Below the pieces are notes generated by a model that was not told where the DNA came from, ran no database searches, and saw nothing but the letters and a program-made list of their open reading frames with translations. This document shows positions 22,181 to 33,840 of a stretch of 64,000 nucleotides of DNA, in pieces (position 1 is the stretch's first letter; the number at the start of each line of letters is the position of its first letter). Made by a program: the position numbers and the translations under genes. Source of the stretch: Sipunculus nudus (lineage: Eukaryota > Annelida > Sipuncula > Golfingiida > Sipunculidae); the NCBI GenBank assembly GCA_026874595.1, contig CM049320.1, positions 8,063,464-8,127,463 of the forward strand, written 5' to 3'.

Positions 22181-23910
22181 GTATCCGCCAAAACAGAGTT
22201 TTGCGGATACTATGTTTTCAGCTGCACGCAGCCGCCACCGCCGCAGCCGCGTAGGTGTGCGGAGAACTCCTCCGTAACCGCTGGGCAGAATTTTACGAAA
22301 CCCAGGATTATGTGAACTGCTGCGCCCCGATTTTGTTTCGACCTCTGACCTTTCCTCTGTGCTCTGCGTCCGTTTGTGCGTCTGTTTCCACACATAAACC
22401 CACATATCTCGGGAACCGTTTGACCGATCAGGAAAATTTTTTTTTCACAAATGAAGCCCTTGGAGAGCTTTATAACATACACAAGAAATGGTGGCGCCAC
22501 CTGCAACCATGTTTGCACAGTGTCCATCTGTTCGTCTGCCTTGGGTTAAAATCACTCATATCTCTGCAGTGACTTGACTAATTCACCTGAAATTTGGCAT
22601 GCGTAAATATCCTGGATAGCTTTTCTGACCTAATGACAGGTGGCGCCACCTACATTCACGTTTACGCTGCAGACATCCAAGCTCATATCTCGGGAACCAT
22701 TTGACCGATCAGGAAAATTCTTTTGCACAAATGTAGCCCTTGGAGAGCTTTATAACATACACAAAAAATGGTGGCGCCACCTGCAACCATGTTTGCACAG
22801 TGTCCATCTGTTCATCTGCCTTGGGTTAAAATCACTCATATCTCTGCAGTGACTTGATTAATTCACCTGAAATTTGGCATGCGTATACATCCTGGATAGC
22901 TTCTCTGATTTTGTGACAGGTGGCGCCACCTACATTCATGTTTACGCTGCAGACATCCAAGCTCATATCTCGGGAACCGTTTGACCGATCAGGAAAATTT
23001 TTTTGCACAAATGTAGCCCTTGGAGAGCTTTATAACATAGACAAAAAATGGTGGCACCACCTGCAACCATGTTTGCACAGTGTCCATCTGTTCGTCTGCC
23101 TTGGGTTAAAAATCACTCATATCTCTGCAGTGACTTGACTAATTCACCTGAAATTTGGCATGCGTATACATCCTGGATAGCTTTTCTGATTTTATGACAG
23201 GTGGCGCCACCTACATTCACGTTTACGCTGCAGACATCCAAGCTCATATCTCGGGAACCGTTTGACCGATTGGGCCAAAATTTTGCTTGTGTATAGATCT
23301 CACATAGCTCTTCATCATACGCAAAACTGGTGGCGCCACCAGCAGCCATTTTTGCACAGCTCCTGTCTGTTTGTCTGCCATGGGATAAAATCACTCATAT
23401 CTCGGCAGTGGTTTGACATATCTGCCTAAAATTTTGCAGGTTTATACATCCCCGACAGCTCTCTTGATTTTATGACAGGTGGCGCCACCTGCAATCATGT
23501 TTATGCAGCAGACATCCAAGCTCATATCTTGGGAACCGTTTGACCGATTGGGCCAAAGTTTTGCATGTGTATAGTTCTCACATAGCTCTTTATTATACGC
23601 AAAACTGGTGGCGTCACCTGCAACCATTTTTGCTCAGCGTCCATCTGTTTGTCTGCCGTGGGCTTAAGTCACTCATATACATGTAGTGGTTTGACTTATC
23701 TGCCTTAAATTTTGCATATGTATACAACTTGGACGGCTTTCTGGATTTTGTTGTAGGGGGGGCAACCTACATACACAATTTGGCTGCAGACATCCATGCT
23801 AATATGCAACACTCTATTTCCCCTTGCCACTCAATCCATGCCTCACTTCACCCGTTCCACTCTGATTTAGGCGGATACACGTAGTTGCTTGTCGACTACC
23901 CGTATTCTAG
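22181..23910 (+). mobile_element. Nested rolling-circle element, GTATCCGCC family
   Basis: The 5' hairpin has arms GTATCCG / CGGATAC with inner stem CAAAAC / GTTTTG. The 3' end has the subterminal inverted copy GGCGGATAC, the hairpin GTAGT...ACTAC and terminal CTAG followed by T. The host sequence ACCTGTTATT | CTTTTACTTG is found uninterrupted at about 24232-24250. That shows the insertion point, and TT is present on both sides. The core is a tandem repeat of about 281 bp. Confidence 0.82.
22398..23790 (+). repeat. Core tandem repeat, five units of about 281 bp
   Basis: Each unit contains CTCATATCTCGGGAACCG, TTTGACCGAT and the palindrome GGTGGCGCCACC twice. Open frames here are by-products of the repeat. 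Confidence 0.85.
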
Positions 23911-24324
23911 TTCTTTTACTTATTTTTGAGCCCTTTAATACCCCCATGATTTCCACTTAACAGTACTGTGAGCATAATAAGTCAAAAACTAATGGACAGA
24001 TTTCTTTCATATTATGCATATACATAGACATGGGTTATGGGATGATATATATATAAACTTGGGTCATGACCTTTCCTATTAGTGGCTTGGCCTTGAATAC
24101 TGCCATATATGGTGAAAATTACACAAAATCATTAATATCTCAATAAGGGATGCATGGATTGGTCCAAAAATCAACTTGATTGAAGATCTTGAATATTATT
24201 GTCATGTACCAGAAACAGGTGGCGCCACCTGTTATTCTTTTACTTGTTTTTGTGCCGTTTAATACCCCATCATTGAGATGACCTTTTCTATGAGTGTGGT
24301 CTGATATTAATTGTTGCTGATGAT

Positions 24325-24361
24325 GGGGGGGGGGGGGCTATTCGTAAAGGAGGGGGGGGGG
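24325..24361. repeat. Two poly-G runs
   Basis: G13 and G10 separated by CTATTCGTAAAGGA, close to the 3' end of the GTATCCCC element. Confidence 0.8.
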
Positions 24362-24765
24362 GATTAATTGTCTGGGGATACTATGGCACCTGCGGTGCCA
24401 AGAAATATCTATTTTTGTTATAATATCAAATAATGTCAAATAAATACACACACACATACCAGTATATATATGTTTATAATCATACATATCACAGTGTCTT
24501 ACATATAATATATATGTAATAGAAAGTAAATATTCAATACTGACGACTTTGTGTTTATTCCTTTATTTACTTAATTATTACATGTGCTCACTCTTACTTA
24601 GCAATAAATCACATAACATATATTGAAAGTTAAAGCAGTGGGAAAAAATCAACACTAATGGCTTTGTGCTTATTCTTAAATTGAACTAAATTATTAAACA
24701 TCATAGATGATAGATCTACCTGGGCAATAAGTAACTTAAAGTTTAAGAGTACAGCATGATTTTTT

Positions 24766-26404
24766 TCCCTTCCAAATTGTCAAGATGGGTTCCTTCATGA
24801 CTTAAGTTTGGCAAAGAAGCGAAATGCGAGAGTGCAAGAGCCATTAAAAGGATGACAGTGACTGAGGCATTTTACCAGATATTTCAACAATAATAATAGT
24901 AGAAAAACATCGCAAGTCGATTTTCATTAAAGGATAAAGTTCTACCGGTATGAAATTCAGGAAACTCGGGATGTAGAGGGACCCTTGCTCATGTGGCGCC
25001 GCCCTGTCAATGACAGTTTTCGCGCATGACTCTCATTGATCAGTTATGTGATCACAGTCGTTTCCAGCTCTAGTTCCCATCTTCCTATGGGCTCTCCCTA
25101 CAACCTAAAGGATCTTGGAAACAAAGTACAGGTGACACTTATATCTTACATAAAACAATTCTGTTCCGGTCTTATTGAGTACATTTCTTTAACACTTTAC
25201 AACTAAAGGAGCATAGACTCTTTGCTGTGATTACAATTGTAATGATCTGATAACTGAGATCGATCTTAGAAACTTTGTTTAGTCGGTCTGACTATCATTC
25301 TCAAAAGTTCACTGCCATGGAACCAGTAAATTGTCCAATGACTATCAGAAATATAATATGCTTAATCCACGATTTAGGCCAGAAACAGGGCGAATATAAT
25401 ATATGTTGGTTTTTACACCAAAATTGTGGCTCTAAATGGGGTCGAGGATTTTCTATAGTAGCAGATTATCTTTGGTAAAAAATTATGTGGTTTAATTCTG
25501 GGTTGTCTGCTGTTGTGACTAAGTTTTCTTCTCTGAAAAGGACTGGGAGGCACTGATCCCTCTGCATTTTCGCTAATCTGACTTTGTCAGCCAAGTAGTT
25601 CCTAACATTCCTTTTCCAATGGTGCGTACATGTAACATGTTCCAGGATGTGCTGCAAATAATTTTAAGTACCGGGTGGCAGTCCATGCAAATGACTGGGA
25701 TTTTGTTCCATGGGAAATTGAAACTTTCATTTCTGCTAGACCACTGTTTCCATGTAACATGGGTCCAGTCATGCAGACATGCACACACACATTAGCATAT
25801 ATGGTGTTCCTCCAGTAGATAGATCTGGGTATCATGGCCAGGTTTTAGTATGTGATGACAGTGACAAATAAGTCTCACAGAGTTGTTTGTTTTTTTCCGC
25901 ACCCTTCTAGATTTTTGGCTCCAAGGATGTGAGCAACAGAAGCTGCGTGAATCCCAAATTTTTGTCTTTTATAAATCATATTATGTTTGGTGTTTTACCG
26001 CATGTGCTGATCTGTTGTATTCATGAATGGATTTAGTTGATGGCGCATGGACATCATGAATGGCATCAATTGTTCTGCAAAATTGCCCCCATGGTGTAGA
26101 GCTTGTTTGCCCTCTCCGTTTCTTGGTACTTTACATTTGCAACCTGTGTCAGAGTTTTTCCTGCACTAGTCAAAGTTTTCATTGAAAAGAAGTTCATTGT
26201 AGACCTGTTTTGCAGCTTTTCCTTTAATTTATTCTTTGATTTTCTCTATGACATTACTTAAAATATATATATATATATATTTATAGTCAATGAACATGAA
26301 AAGAAGACAATCATATTTTTTAGATATACAGAATGTTGCTAAATTTTCAGCTACCCCTGTAGCCTTCGTCAGAGCGAGTGATTATCCGTAAACAAGCTGA
26401 CAGT
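24766..26404. other. No confidently recognised gene
   Basis: A minus-strand stretch at 25466-25835 gives overlapping open frames (for example VRNYLADKVRLAKMQRDQC) whose pieces could belong to the downstream part of the YqaJ-type gene, but I do not recognise them. A (TA)n tract lies at about 26263-26280. Confidence 0.4.
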
Positions 26405-27170
26405 GTTCTATTCTTTCAGTATGCATATGCTTTCTATCCATACCACAAAAATGCACAATTCTGTGTTGCAATCAAGTAACTGTGTCTGTACCTGATAGTA
26501 ATACGAATGCCCACTTTTGACACGCATTTTGCCATCCTTGACCCACAAACATGATTTACTATCACAAGAGTCTACCAGTTATTTTTTTCTCTTATGCTCT
26601 ATGGACAACTCCAGAGCCACAACAATTGCAAGAAATTTTGGAATCTGGAGTGGCAGATTCTGGAGTGGCAGAATGGTTGGATTAATAACAAGACCACTCT
26701 TGACACAAACCAAGTTCTTATGGTCACTGTTCATGATCTGGATGTAACACTCCAGAGCTTTTCTCTTCAATGTTCACAAGCCCATCTTGTGGCAGGAGTC
26801 TGGAATGTAATGCACTCTGGGTAGCTAACAGCTTTCAGAGTGGATCACAGGCACTTGTTTCCAGCACTACAATGGCCTAGAAACCGTAAACACATTGAGT
26901 ATGGGTGATATACCCGTTATTAAAGAACAACTTTTATAACGGGTATATCACCCATACTCAATGTGTTTACGGTTTCTAGGCCATTGTAGTGCTGGAAACA
27001 AGTGCCTGTGGAGTGGATAGTGCTTCTGGGCATGTTGCACAAACAGACTTCATGCGTGATGCTGTTATACAGCCTGCTCTGAAACGAAACCATTCCCGGC
27101 TCTTTTCCTGTACCCTTGTTTCCATTGCGACTGCCTTTGCTTGCTCTTTTGTTTTTTGTCAAGTGTCAGA
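26405..27170 (-). pseudogene. YqaJ-type nuclease domain, second copy, split by a foldback
   Basis: YqaJ domains are lambda-exonuclease-like nucleases that are common in transposon-linked proteins of invertebrates. Reading down the minus strand: EKSREWFRFRAGCITASRM (N-terminal RAGRITAS block), then the foldback, then AVSYPECITFQTPATRW and KSGLVINP. Next come the frameshifted TPDSKISCNCCGSGVV block and GHSYYYQVQTQLL. The catalytic E-x-K segment after SGVV is destroyed by a stop. Removing 26846-27010 and one 8 bp repeat rejoins the frame. Confidence 0.75.
26846..27010. mobile_element. 165 bp foldback element with perfect 75 bp arms
   Basis: Arms 26846-26920 and 26936-27010 are exact reverse complements; the loop is 15 nt. 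The flanking octamer GAGTGGAT occurs at 26838-26845 and again at 27011-27018 in direct orientation, a perfect 8 bp target duplication. The ends read CACAGGCAC. An 8 bp duplication suggests mobilisation by a hAT-type or Merlin-type transposase; which one is unknown. No arm-to-arm mismatch is visible, so it is young or maintained by conversion. Confidence 0.88.
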
Positions 27171-27510
27171 GACCCATTGTCACATATTGGTTGAAGCAAT
27201 TTGGTAAGAGTGACCTCCTTGTCTTGTGCAGTGTATTGACACTTAACCTTGATAAAAAAATTGTACCATTAATTATCCCATTTGGTGAACTAGCAAGAAT
27301 TGGATGCTGGAAAAATATCCCACACCTGTTCACAACACTGTTTGTTTGTTTCTCATACAGTTGCAGTGACTCACCTTCATATGTGTGCCTGTGCTTTCAA
27401 GCTGGCAATTTTAAATTAGTTGGAACAGTGCAACTCTTTGCTAGAGCATCCATATCAGTTTTGCCTGTTGCCTTGCAAATTCTCCCAAAATTTGAAGAGT
27501 GAAGCCTGTT
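27160..27510 (-). pseudogene. YqaJ-type nuclease domain, first copy
   Basis: Minus strand reads SSNFGRICKATGKTDMDAL, then after an in-frame TGA YEKQTNSVVNRCGIFF and HPILASSPNGIINGT. A frameshift leads to IKVKCQYTAQDKEVT, the position of the catalytic V-E-x-K motif, here with Lys in place of Glu. It runs directly into the N-terminus of the second YqaJ copy, which belongs to a different subfamily. Confidence 0.72.
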
Positions 27511-27857
27511 AAGTCTTTCTTGCCTCCACAAATTGTTACTACTTTGGCCCCTAGGTGCAATTTCTAGCTCTTCACAATTTGTTTTGCTTATAGCTGTGAA
27601 TTGAGATGTTTCAGCAGTCTGTCAGGGCCACTTTCCACCATGGTCATGGTACAAGGCAAAGGGATTTACTGGGTTTACTGTTTGCAATAATGACATTTTC
27701 AATTCTTTTGCAGCAAAGCTTACAGCCAAACTTTTTATATAGTCAGATGTAACCTGGGTTGTTCATATATACCTGTTTTCTTGCATTAAATGTATCGGCA
27801 CTTCTATAAGTTACACTTTGATCTGAAGCCCCCTCCCCCCTTTCTGAATGAGATGTT
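27511..27857. other. No recognised gene
   Basis: Spacer between the YqaJ remnants and the satellite; nothing recognisable. Confidence 0.5.
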
Positions 27858-27874
27858 TTGAATGCTTCTTTTTA

Positions 27875-28414
27875 CACCTCATCTGTGAGAGGCCACGTTT
27901 GTCAAATTGCATCTTTTCACATCTCATATATACAGGCCAGGTCTGTCAAGTTGCTTCTTTTTACAATTAAATCTGTTACAGGCCAGGTCTGTCAAATTGT
28001 ATCTCACCACATTTCATCTGTTACAGGCCAGGTCTGTCAAATTGTATCTCACCACATTTCATCTGTTACAGGCCAGGTCTGTCAAATTGCATCTCTTCAC
28101 ATCTCGTCTATTACAGGCCAGGTCTGTCAATTTGTGTCTTTTTACATCGCATCTGTTACAGGCCAGGTTTGTCAAGTTGCATCTTTTCACATCTCATATA
28201 TACAGGCCAGGTCTGTCAAGCCGCTTATTTTTACAATTAAATCTGTTACAGGCCAGGTCTTGTCAAATTGCATCTTTTCACATCTTATCTATTACAGGCT
28301 AGGTCTGTCAAATTGTATCTTTCCATATCTTATCTATATCAGGTCAGGGTCTGTTAAGTTGCTTTTACTTCACCTCTCAGTTGTGACAGGCCAGGTCTGT
28401 CAAGTTGCATTTTT
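27875..28414. repeat. 46 bp satellite, first block
   Basis: About 12 copies of a 45-47 bp unit built on CAGGCCAGGTCTGTCAA followed by a T/C-rich half. All three plus frames stay open because of the repeat composition; I do not regard them as coding. Confidence 0.85.
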
Positions 28415-31076
28415 AGCTCAGCTGACTATAAGTCATCTGAGCTATAGCCCTGGTCCATTGTCTGTCGTCTGTCTGTCTGTCTGTTTGTCCGTCCGTCCGT
28501 CTGTCCGGATGTCCTTCCGTAAGACTGGCACGTTTCGACACCATTGGACCTACAAATCTGAAATTCACCATACAGTTAGATGTCCTCAAAATCTCCTACC
28601 ATGCCAAAATTAGGTCAATAGGACTTCGTTCCTTTGAGATATTAAGGAAAAACCTCAATTTTTTATTAGAAATCTATTTTCACACTTTAGGACTGCCTTA
28701 TATCAAAACCACTCATCTGGTTTTCTTCATATTTACCATAAATATTCCTCTATATAGTTCCTATGTACATGCCAGAAATTAAGTCAGTATTATTTAATTT
28801 AAAAAAATTATGGGCCCAAACATAATGGACTTTGTAAAAAAATCAGGAAAGATATTTGGTCACTTAAGACCAAAAGTGTTAAAGGTAGGGACTTTTTTTC
28901 AGTAATACAACTTTAATTAATCAAAATTTAATTGTATACCAAAAATTAGATCAAAATCTGTTAAAATTTTTTAAATATTGGCAAAAATATAAAATTGGTA
29001 CCTTAAATTTTGCCCAAGTTTGACCATGGCACATTTTTTTTCCTGTAAGTACTGTGGATTTAATTTTCACAGCATGTTTTTGTTAGCATTTTGTCTGTTA
29101 ACACCAAAAATTTGAAACCAGTTGATCAAAAACTGTAGATTTTATTTAAGTTTTCAAGCACCATGTCACATCAAGTTTACTTTAAGCTAGTGTTATGCAG
29201 TTTGCTAGAGCTCAGCTCCCCAGCTTCAGCTCTAAGTTCCTTAAATTTAGCATACAGTTAGATGTCTCCAAAATCCCCTACCATGCCAAGAATTTGATCA
29301 CTAGGACTTAATTCCTTCGAAATATTAATGAAAAACTTCATTTTCCCATTAAAAACCCATTGTTCCACTGTAAGACTGCCTAATATCAAAACCACTGATC
29401 TGACTTTGATCATATATAATATACATATTTTTCTATACATTCGCCATGCACATGCAAGAAATGATGTCAGTATTGCGTAATTGTTTTAAGTTATGGGCCC
29501 AAACATTATGCATTTTTTTTTTAAAATAATAAAGAAATATATTTACTCCCTTAACAATAGGATTGCTGAAGCTAGAGATTTTTTGTCAGGGATGTAACAT
29601 TATTTAATCAAGATTCAATTGAATACCAAAAATTAGTTCTGAATTTTTCAAATTTTATAAGTTATTAGTATAAATATAAAATTAGTACCTTAAATTTTGC
29701 CCAACTTTGACCAAGGCACGTTTGTTTCCTGAGAGCACTGTTGATATAATTTTCATATTATGCACACAAGGATTTCATCTTTGTAGTTTAGAAAGCTGAA
29801 AGAAATTGGCCAAATATTGTAGCTTTTATTAATGTTTTTATGAGACCATGTCAGACCCAGGCTTTATCCAGCCCCTCTTCAGTCACCTGTATGTTGACCT
29901 TTCTCAGATTATGCATGCTTGAGCGAAGCATACACTTGGGCAGCCAGGCAGCTAATGCCCAGCCACAGTTGATCCAGGTGTCCAACCCAACTCATCTAGT
30001 AGTTGTTTTTAAAAACAACATAACAATAAACAATAAATTAATAATTTTGTATTGGTTTTGTTATAACAAATTAAAGAAAAATTTATAGAAAAGGAATTTG
30101 TTAGTTGATGAGTAACAGAAAATTAACTTGCAGTTACTGATGATGTAAGAATCTTGTATGGATGGATAGAATGTCAATGTCAATGTTATTCCAACTAACA
30201 CCATGCAGTCACCTATGGTATTTTCAGTGAAATTTTAATGATAAAAAAATAAATCATATTATTCATTACTAATCATTAGGGATCATATGAAGGAAATTAA
30301 TGATAGACAAAGATGCAGTTGATAATATTTATCTAGATTCCTACTGTGTCTGGTGTGTAGATTGATGTGAAAGTAGTTCAAAGTGAATATATTACATTTA
30401 TTTTTTTTAACATAAGTAAAAGCCATAAAACCAGGTACTTATGATCATTATTTAAATTTGTGAATTTTGTATATTCTGGATTCTCACCATCATTGTTTTG
30501 CTAAAACTGAATAAATACTAGACATGGTGCGAATGCTTTGAAATGTATTTGAATACGAATATGAATATGTACTGCATGAAAAAATTTTATTGCATAAGAA
30601 AGGGAATTCAGGTAAAAATGAAAGTATTTGAATACCAGTGCAGATACTTTCAAAATGTATTCATGAATGCATTCATGAATATATTCTGTAATATTAATTC
30701 AATGATCATTTAAGTTAAATTTTATTTAAAAAAATCATATGATTTTCTTCTTTTTTTTTAATAAAAAATTATATTGGCACAATATTTGTTATTAAATTTT
30801 AATAAATAGTTACTCTTTTATTATATGTATTGCTTATAAGTTATATGGCCAAGTCAAAATCTGTGTGACAATAGCACTCCATTTGTTAATAAAATAAATG
30901 AAATCAATCCTCTCCCCTGTCTCCACAGGTACTATCAATATCATACATAAGCTAAACACCAACAACTCATTATAAAGCTTATATTTATTACCACACAAAA
31001 CAAGCATGTGCCTCTTTCCCAAATCATATTTTTTATCATATATAACAGCTGAGCCCCGTGACCCATGGGTCCCTTG
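28415..31076 (+). mobile_element. Rolling-circle (HINE-like) element, AGCT family, inside the satellite
   Basis: The 5' hairpin has outer arms AGCTCAG / CTGAGCT, inner arms TGACT / AGTCA and loop ATA. The 3' end has subterminal CAGCTGAGC, palindrome GACCCATGGGTC, then CCTTG. The satellite resumes on both sides, and joining at TT restores its unit. It has a CTGTCTGTC/GTCCGTCC microsatellite at about 28457-28515 and two core units of about 690 bp (from 28540 and 29240). No protein is encoded. Confidence 0.82.
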
Positions 31077-31560
31077 TTTCACATCTCATCTGTTACAGGC
31101 CAGTCAAATTGCATTTCTTCAAGTCTCATCTTTTACAAGTCAGGGTCTGTCAAGTTTCATCTTTTCACATTTCATCTGTTACAGCCCAGGTCTGTCAATT
31201 TGCATCCATTCACATCTCACCTATTTCAGACCAGGTCTGTCAAGTTGCTTCTTTTTACAATTCATCTTTTACAGGCCAGGTCTGTCAAATTGCATCTATT
31301 CACATCTCGCCCATTACAGACCAGGTCTGTCAAGTTGCTTCTTTTTACAACTCATCTGTTACAGGCCAGGTCCGTCAAGTTGCATCTTTTCACATCTCAT
31401 CTGTTACAGGCCAGTCAAATTGCATCTCTTCAAGTCTCATCTTTTACAAGTCAGGGTCTGTCAAGTTGCATCTTTTCACATCTCACCTATTACAGGCCAG
31501 GTCTGTCAATTTACATCTCATGTTTCAGGTCAGATATGTTAAATTGCAACCTTGTTTCAG
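31077..31560. repeat. 46 bp satellite, second block
   Basis: Continuation of the array at 27875-28414 after the inserted element; about 10 units. Confidence 0.85.
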
Positions 31561-33085
31561 ATGAGGACCTGTAAAATTTCTTCTCTGCTTACCACATCTC
31601 ATTGGGCAAAGTTAATGATAATTTGCCCCAGTCTAAATAAGAAAGTACTTCTAAAACTTGGAACTGGTCACACAATTTAATACATAAAAGAAACTTTACA
31701 GAAGGCTCCAAGATGGCTACAGGAGATGTTCCATAAAAAGTCTCAAAGATCAAGGTTAAGACACTTAACCATTTAATAAACATTTAATAGTGAAGGGAGT
31801 TTGACAAAGGAACATTTGCTAACAATTTTAACTGTACTGTCAAAATGTCTGGCATTCCATTTCTTCATATCACATTACATATGTAACAGGCCATACCAAA
31901 TTGCATCTCCTCACATTTGCCTCGGGCCATACCTTTAAATTTGCATATCTTCTCATCTTTTCAGTCCAGGTCTTGATAGCAATTTATCACATGCAAATAA
32001 AATGTGCCTCAATGTTAATATTAGTTATTCCTCTCCATCTTCAGTTTCTAAAACCACAAAAACTAAGATCTTGTGCAGTGTAATTCCGCATAGGTAGTGC
32101 TGGCAGGCTGTTGTTCTGTGGCTCCACATATTTGTTTCTTTGTATCTGGTTTGCCTTCAGGGAATCTGCAGCTCTTTTGATCAGTTGGCATTCCATCTTG
32201 GTGTCAGATGGCACATGGCAGAACATTTATGGTTTTGATACAACTTTTGTTTTGAAAGATATGAGAATAGATATGCTGAAATGTAAGTTAACACCTCAAG
32301 CTTAAATACTATAATTTCTATTCGAACACATTTAGAATATTTCTCATTACCATGCTAAAACCTTATGCACTTCTAGTCCTGAAGTCAGTTTAACAGTACA
32401 GATGTGGGCTGTGGCTAATTGATCAATATCAGCTCCGCCCTGGTCGGACATTGGTCTGTACTTGAAGTACCCTGGAATTATGCCTACTAGGTGCCAGTGT
32501 TACAGAAACAGGAGGGCTGCTGCAATGTCTTTACTAGCCAATGGCCTCATTATGAATCTGTCAACAGAAGCTAACTTACTTGAAAAGAAAACCAGTAAAG
32601 CCATCTGGAATAGAATACAGATATCCAGTAGAAACTTTGGGACAATTTTTTTTAAAGCAGTAGAGTTCTTCTCTTAAACTTTAAATAAAACAGAATATTC
32701 AAATTGTGTTTGCTGAAGGCTTATATCATTGAAATAACATTGGATTGACCAGTTTAGCTCTCTTTAGTTATTAAGAAAGATGTTTTTATCAGTAACAGGT
32801 GGGTTTTCATGATAAAATGTAATGGAAACACTTCTGTCTGGAGGAGCATTTCATTATCTGACAGTCACTGTCATAATCTGTCATTTTGCCTCTTTTGTCA
32901 TTTTGTCTTCTTGAGGCTTATATCCACAAGTTGCCTTTTAAAGATACATGTCTCAGTTCACAACTTATTTCAAGGCAAATTATATCACCACCTAATTCTG
33001 CCAGACAACCGCATGGTTCATTTTAGTAATATGTGGAAGGCTAGATCTGCAAATTAATTAAGTTTTCACGTAAGATCTGTTGTCT
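31561..33085. other. No confidently recognised gene
   Basis: Isolated satellite-like motifs (ACAGGCCATACC near 31888). Open frames around 32111-32680 lack family features. Confidence 0.4.
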
Positions 33086-33089
33086 CAGT

Positions 33090-33840
33090 TTTATCTCACT
33101 TAAGAAAGGCTAAAACTTAATTTTTCCTATGTTTCACATCTCTGCTGACAGGTTAGAGCAGTCATTTTAATTTGCCTTGATTTTAATCTCACCTCTAACA
33201 GACTAGAGCTGTCAATTTGCCTTAACTTTCACCTCATCTCTGAGAGGCTAGAGCTGTCAAAATGCTTCAGTTTTGACCTCACCTCTGACAGGCCAGGTCT
33301 TGTCAGTTATTTCTATATACACCTTACCTCTGACTGGCCAGACCTACCAAATTGCCTCAGTTTTCACTGTACCTTTGACAGCCCACTTGTGTAAATTTCA
33401 CTTGATTTTATCCCACTTCTGATAAGCCAGATCTGTCAATTGCCTCAATTTTTACTTTTCTTCTGACAGGCCTAATCTTTCAGTTTACCTCAGTTTTCAC
33501 AATGTCTCTGACAGGCAAGATCTGTAAATTGCCTAAATTTTGGCCGTGCCTGGGACAGGCTAGAACTGTCAGCATGCCACAATTTTCACCTCACCTATGA
33601 CAGGCCAGGTCTGTTGAATACTTAACTTTTGACAGGCAAGATCTGTCAGTTTCCCTGAATTTTCACCTCACCTCTGACAGACTAGAGCTGTCATAATTCC
33701 TGAAATGTCTACTTGCCTCTGACAGGCCAGGTCCATCATATTGCCTCATACAAGTCCTATATCATATGTTTTCACTATATACCCTTGAAAGGCCAGGTCG
33801 GTCAATTTGCCTCAATTTTCACCTCAAATATTTTGAATTA
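33090..33840. repeat. 46 bp satellite, decayed third block
   Basis: Degenerate units of TCTGACAGGCCAGGTCTGTCAATTTGCCT type, with period 45-55 bp and many substitutions. Confidence 0.7.

Larger units (their letters stand above)
21659..24414 (+). mobile_element. Rolling-circle (Helitron/HINE-like) element, GTATCCCC family
   Basis: Inserted into the AT-rich tail of copy B; copy A gives the empty site (GTATTATT joined to TTGTTAT). The 5' end is a hairpin with arms GTATCCCC / GGGGATAC. The 3' end carries a subterminal inverted copy (TGTCTGGGGATAC), then a hairpin GGCACC-TGC-GGTGCC. No protein is encoded. The interior was split by a second element at 22181-23910. Confidence 0.75.
17273..24765. repeat. 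Duplication copy B, main segment (pairs with 11881-16395)
   Basis: Same block order as copy A. The homology ends near 24765, where A continues into the Merlin fragment. Confidence 0.8.

Noticed and set aside
22133-23627. Repeated open frames in the GTATCCG element core
   Set aside because: They follow the 281 bp repeat and include the GGTGGCGCCACC palindrome; no protein family.
27116-27502. 128-codon plus-strand open frame
   Set aside because: Antisense of the YqaJ remnant, whose minus-strand motifs are clear.
27858-28613. Long plus-strand open frames over the 46 bp satellite
   Set aside because: All three frames are open at once and the peptides are simple repeats of the satellite; no family features.
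31006-31574. Three overlapping open frames in the second satellite block
   Set aside because: Same satellite effect as above.
32111-32680. Possible decayed gene at 32.1-32.7 kb
   Set aside because: No motif I could assign to any family; short frames only.
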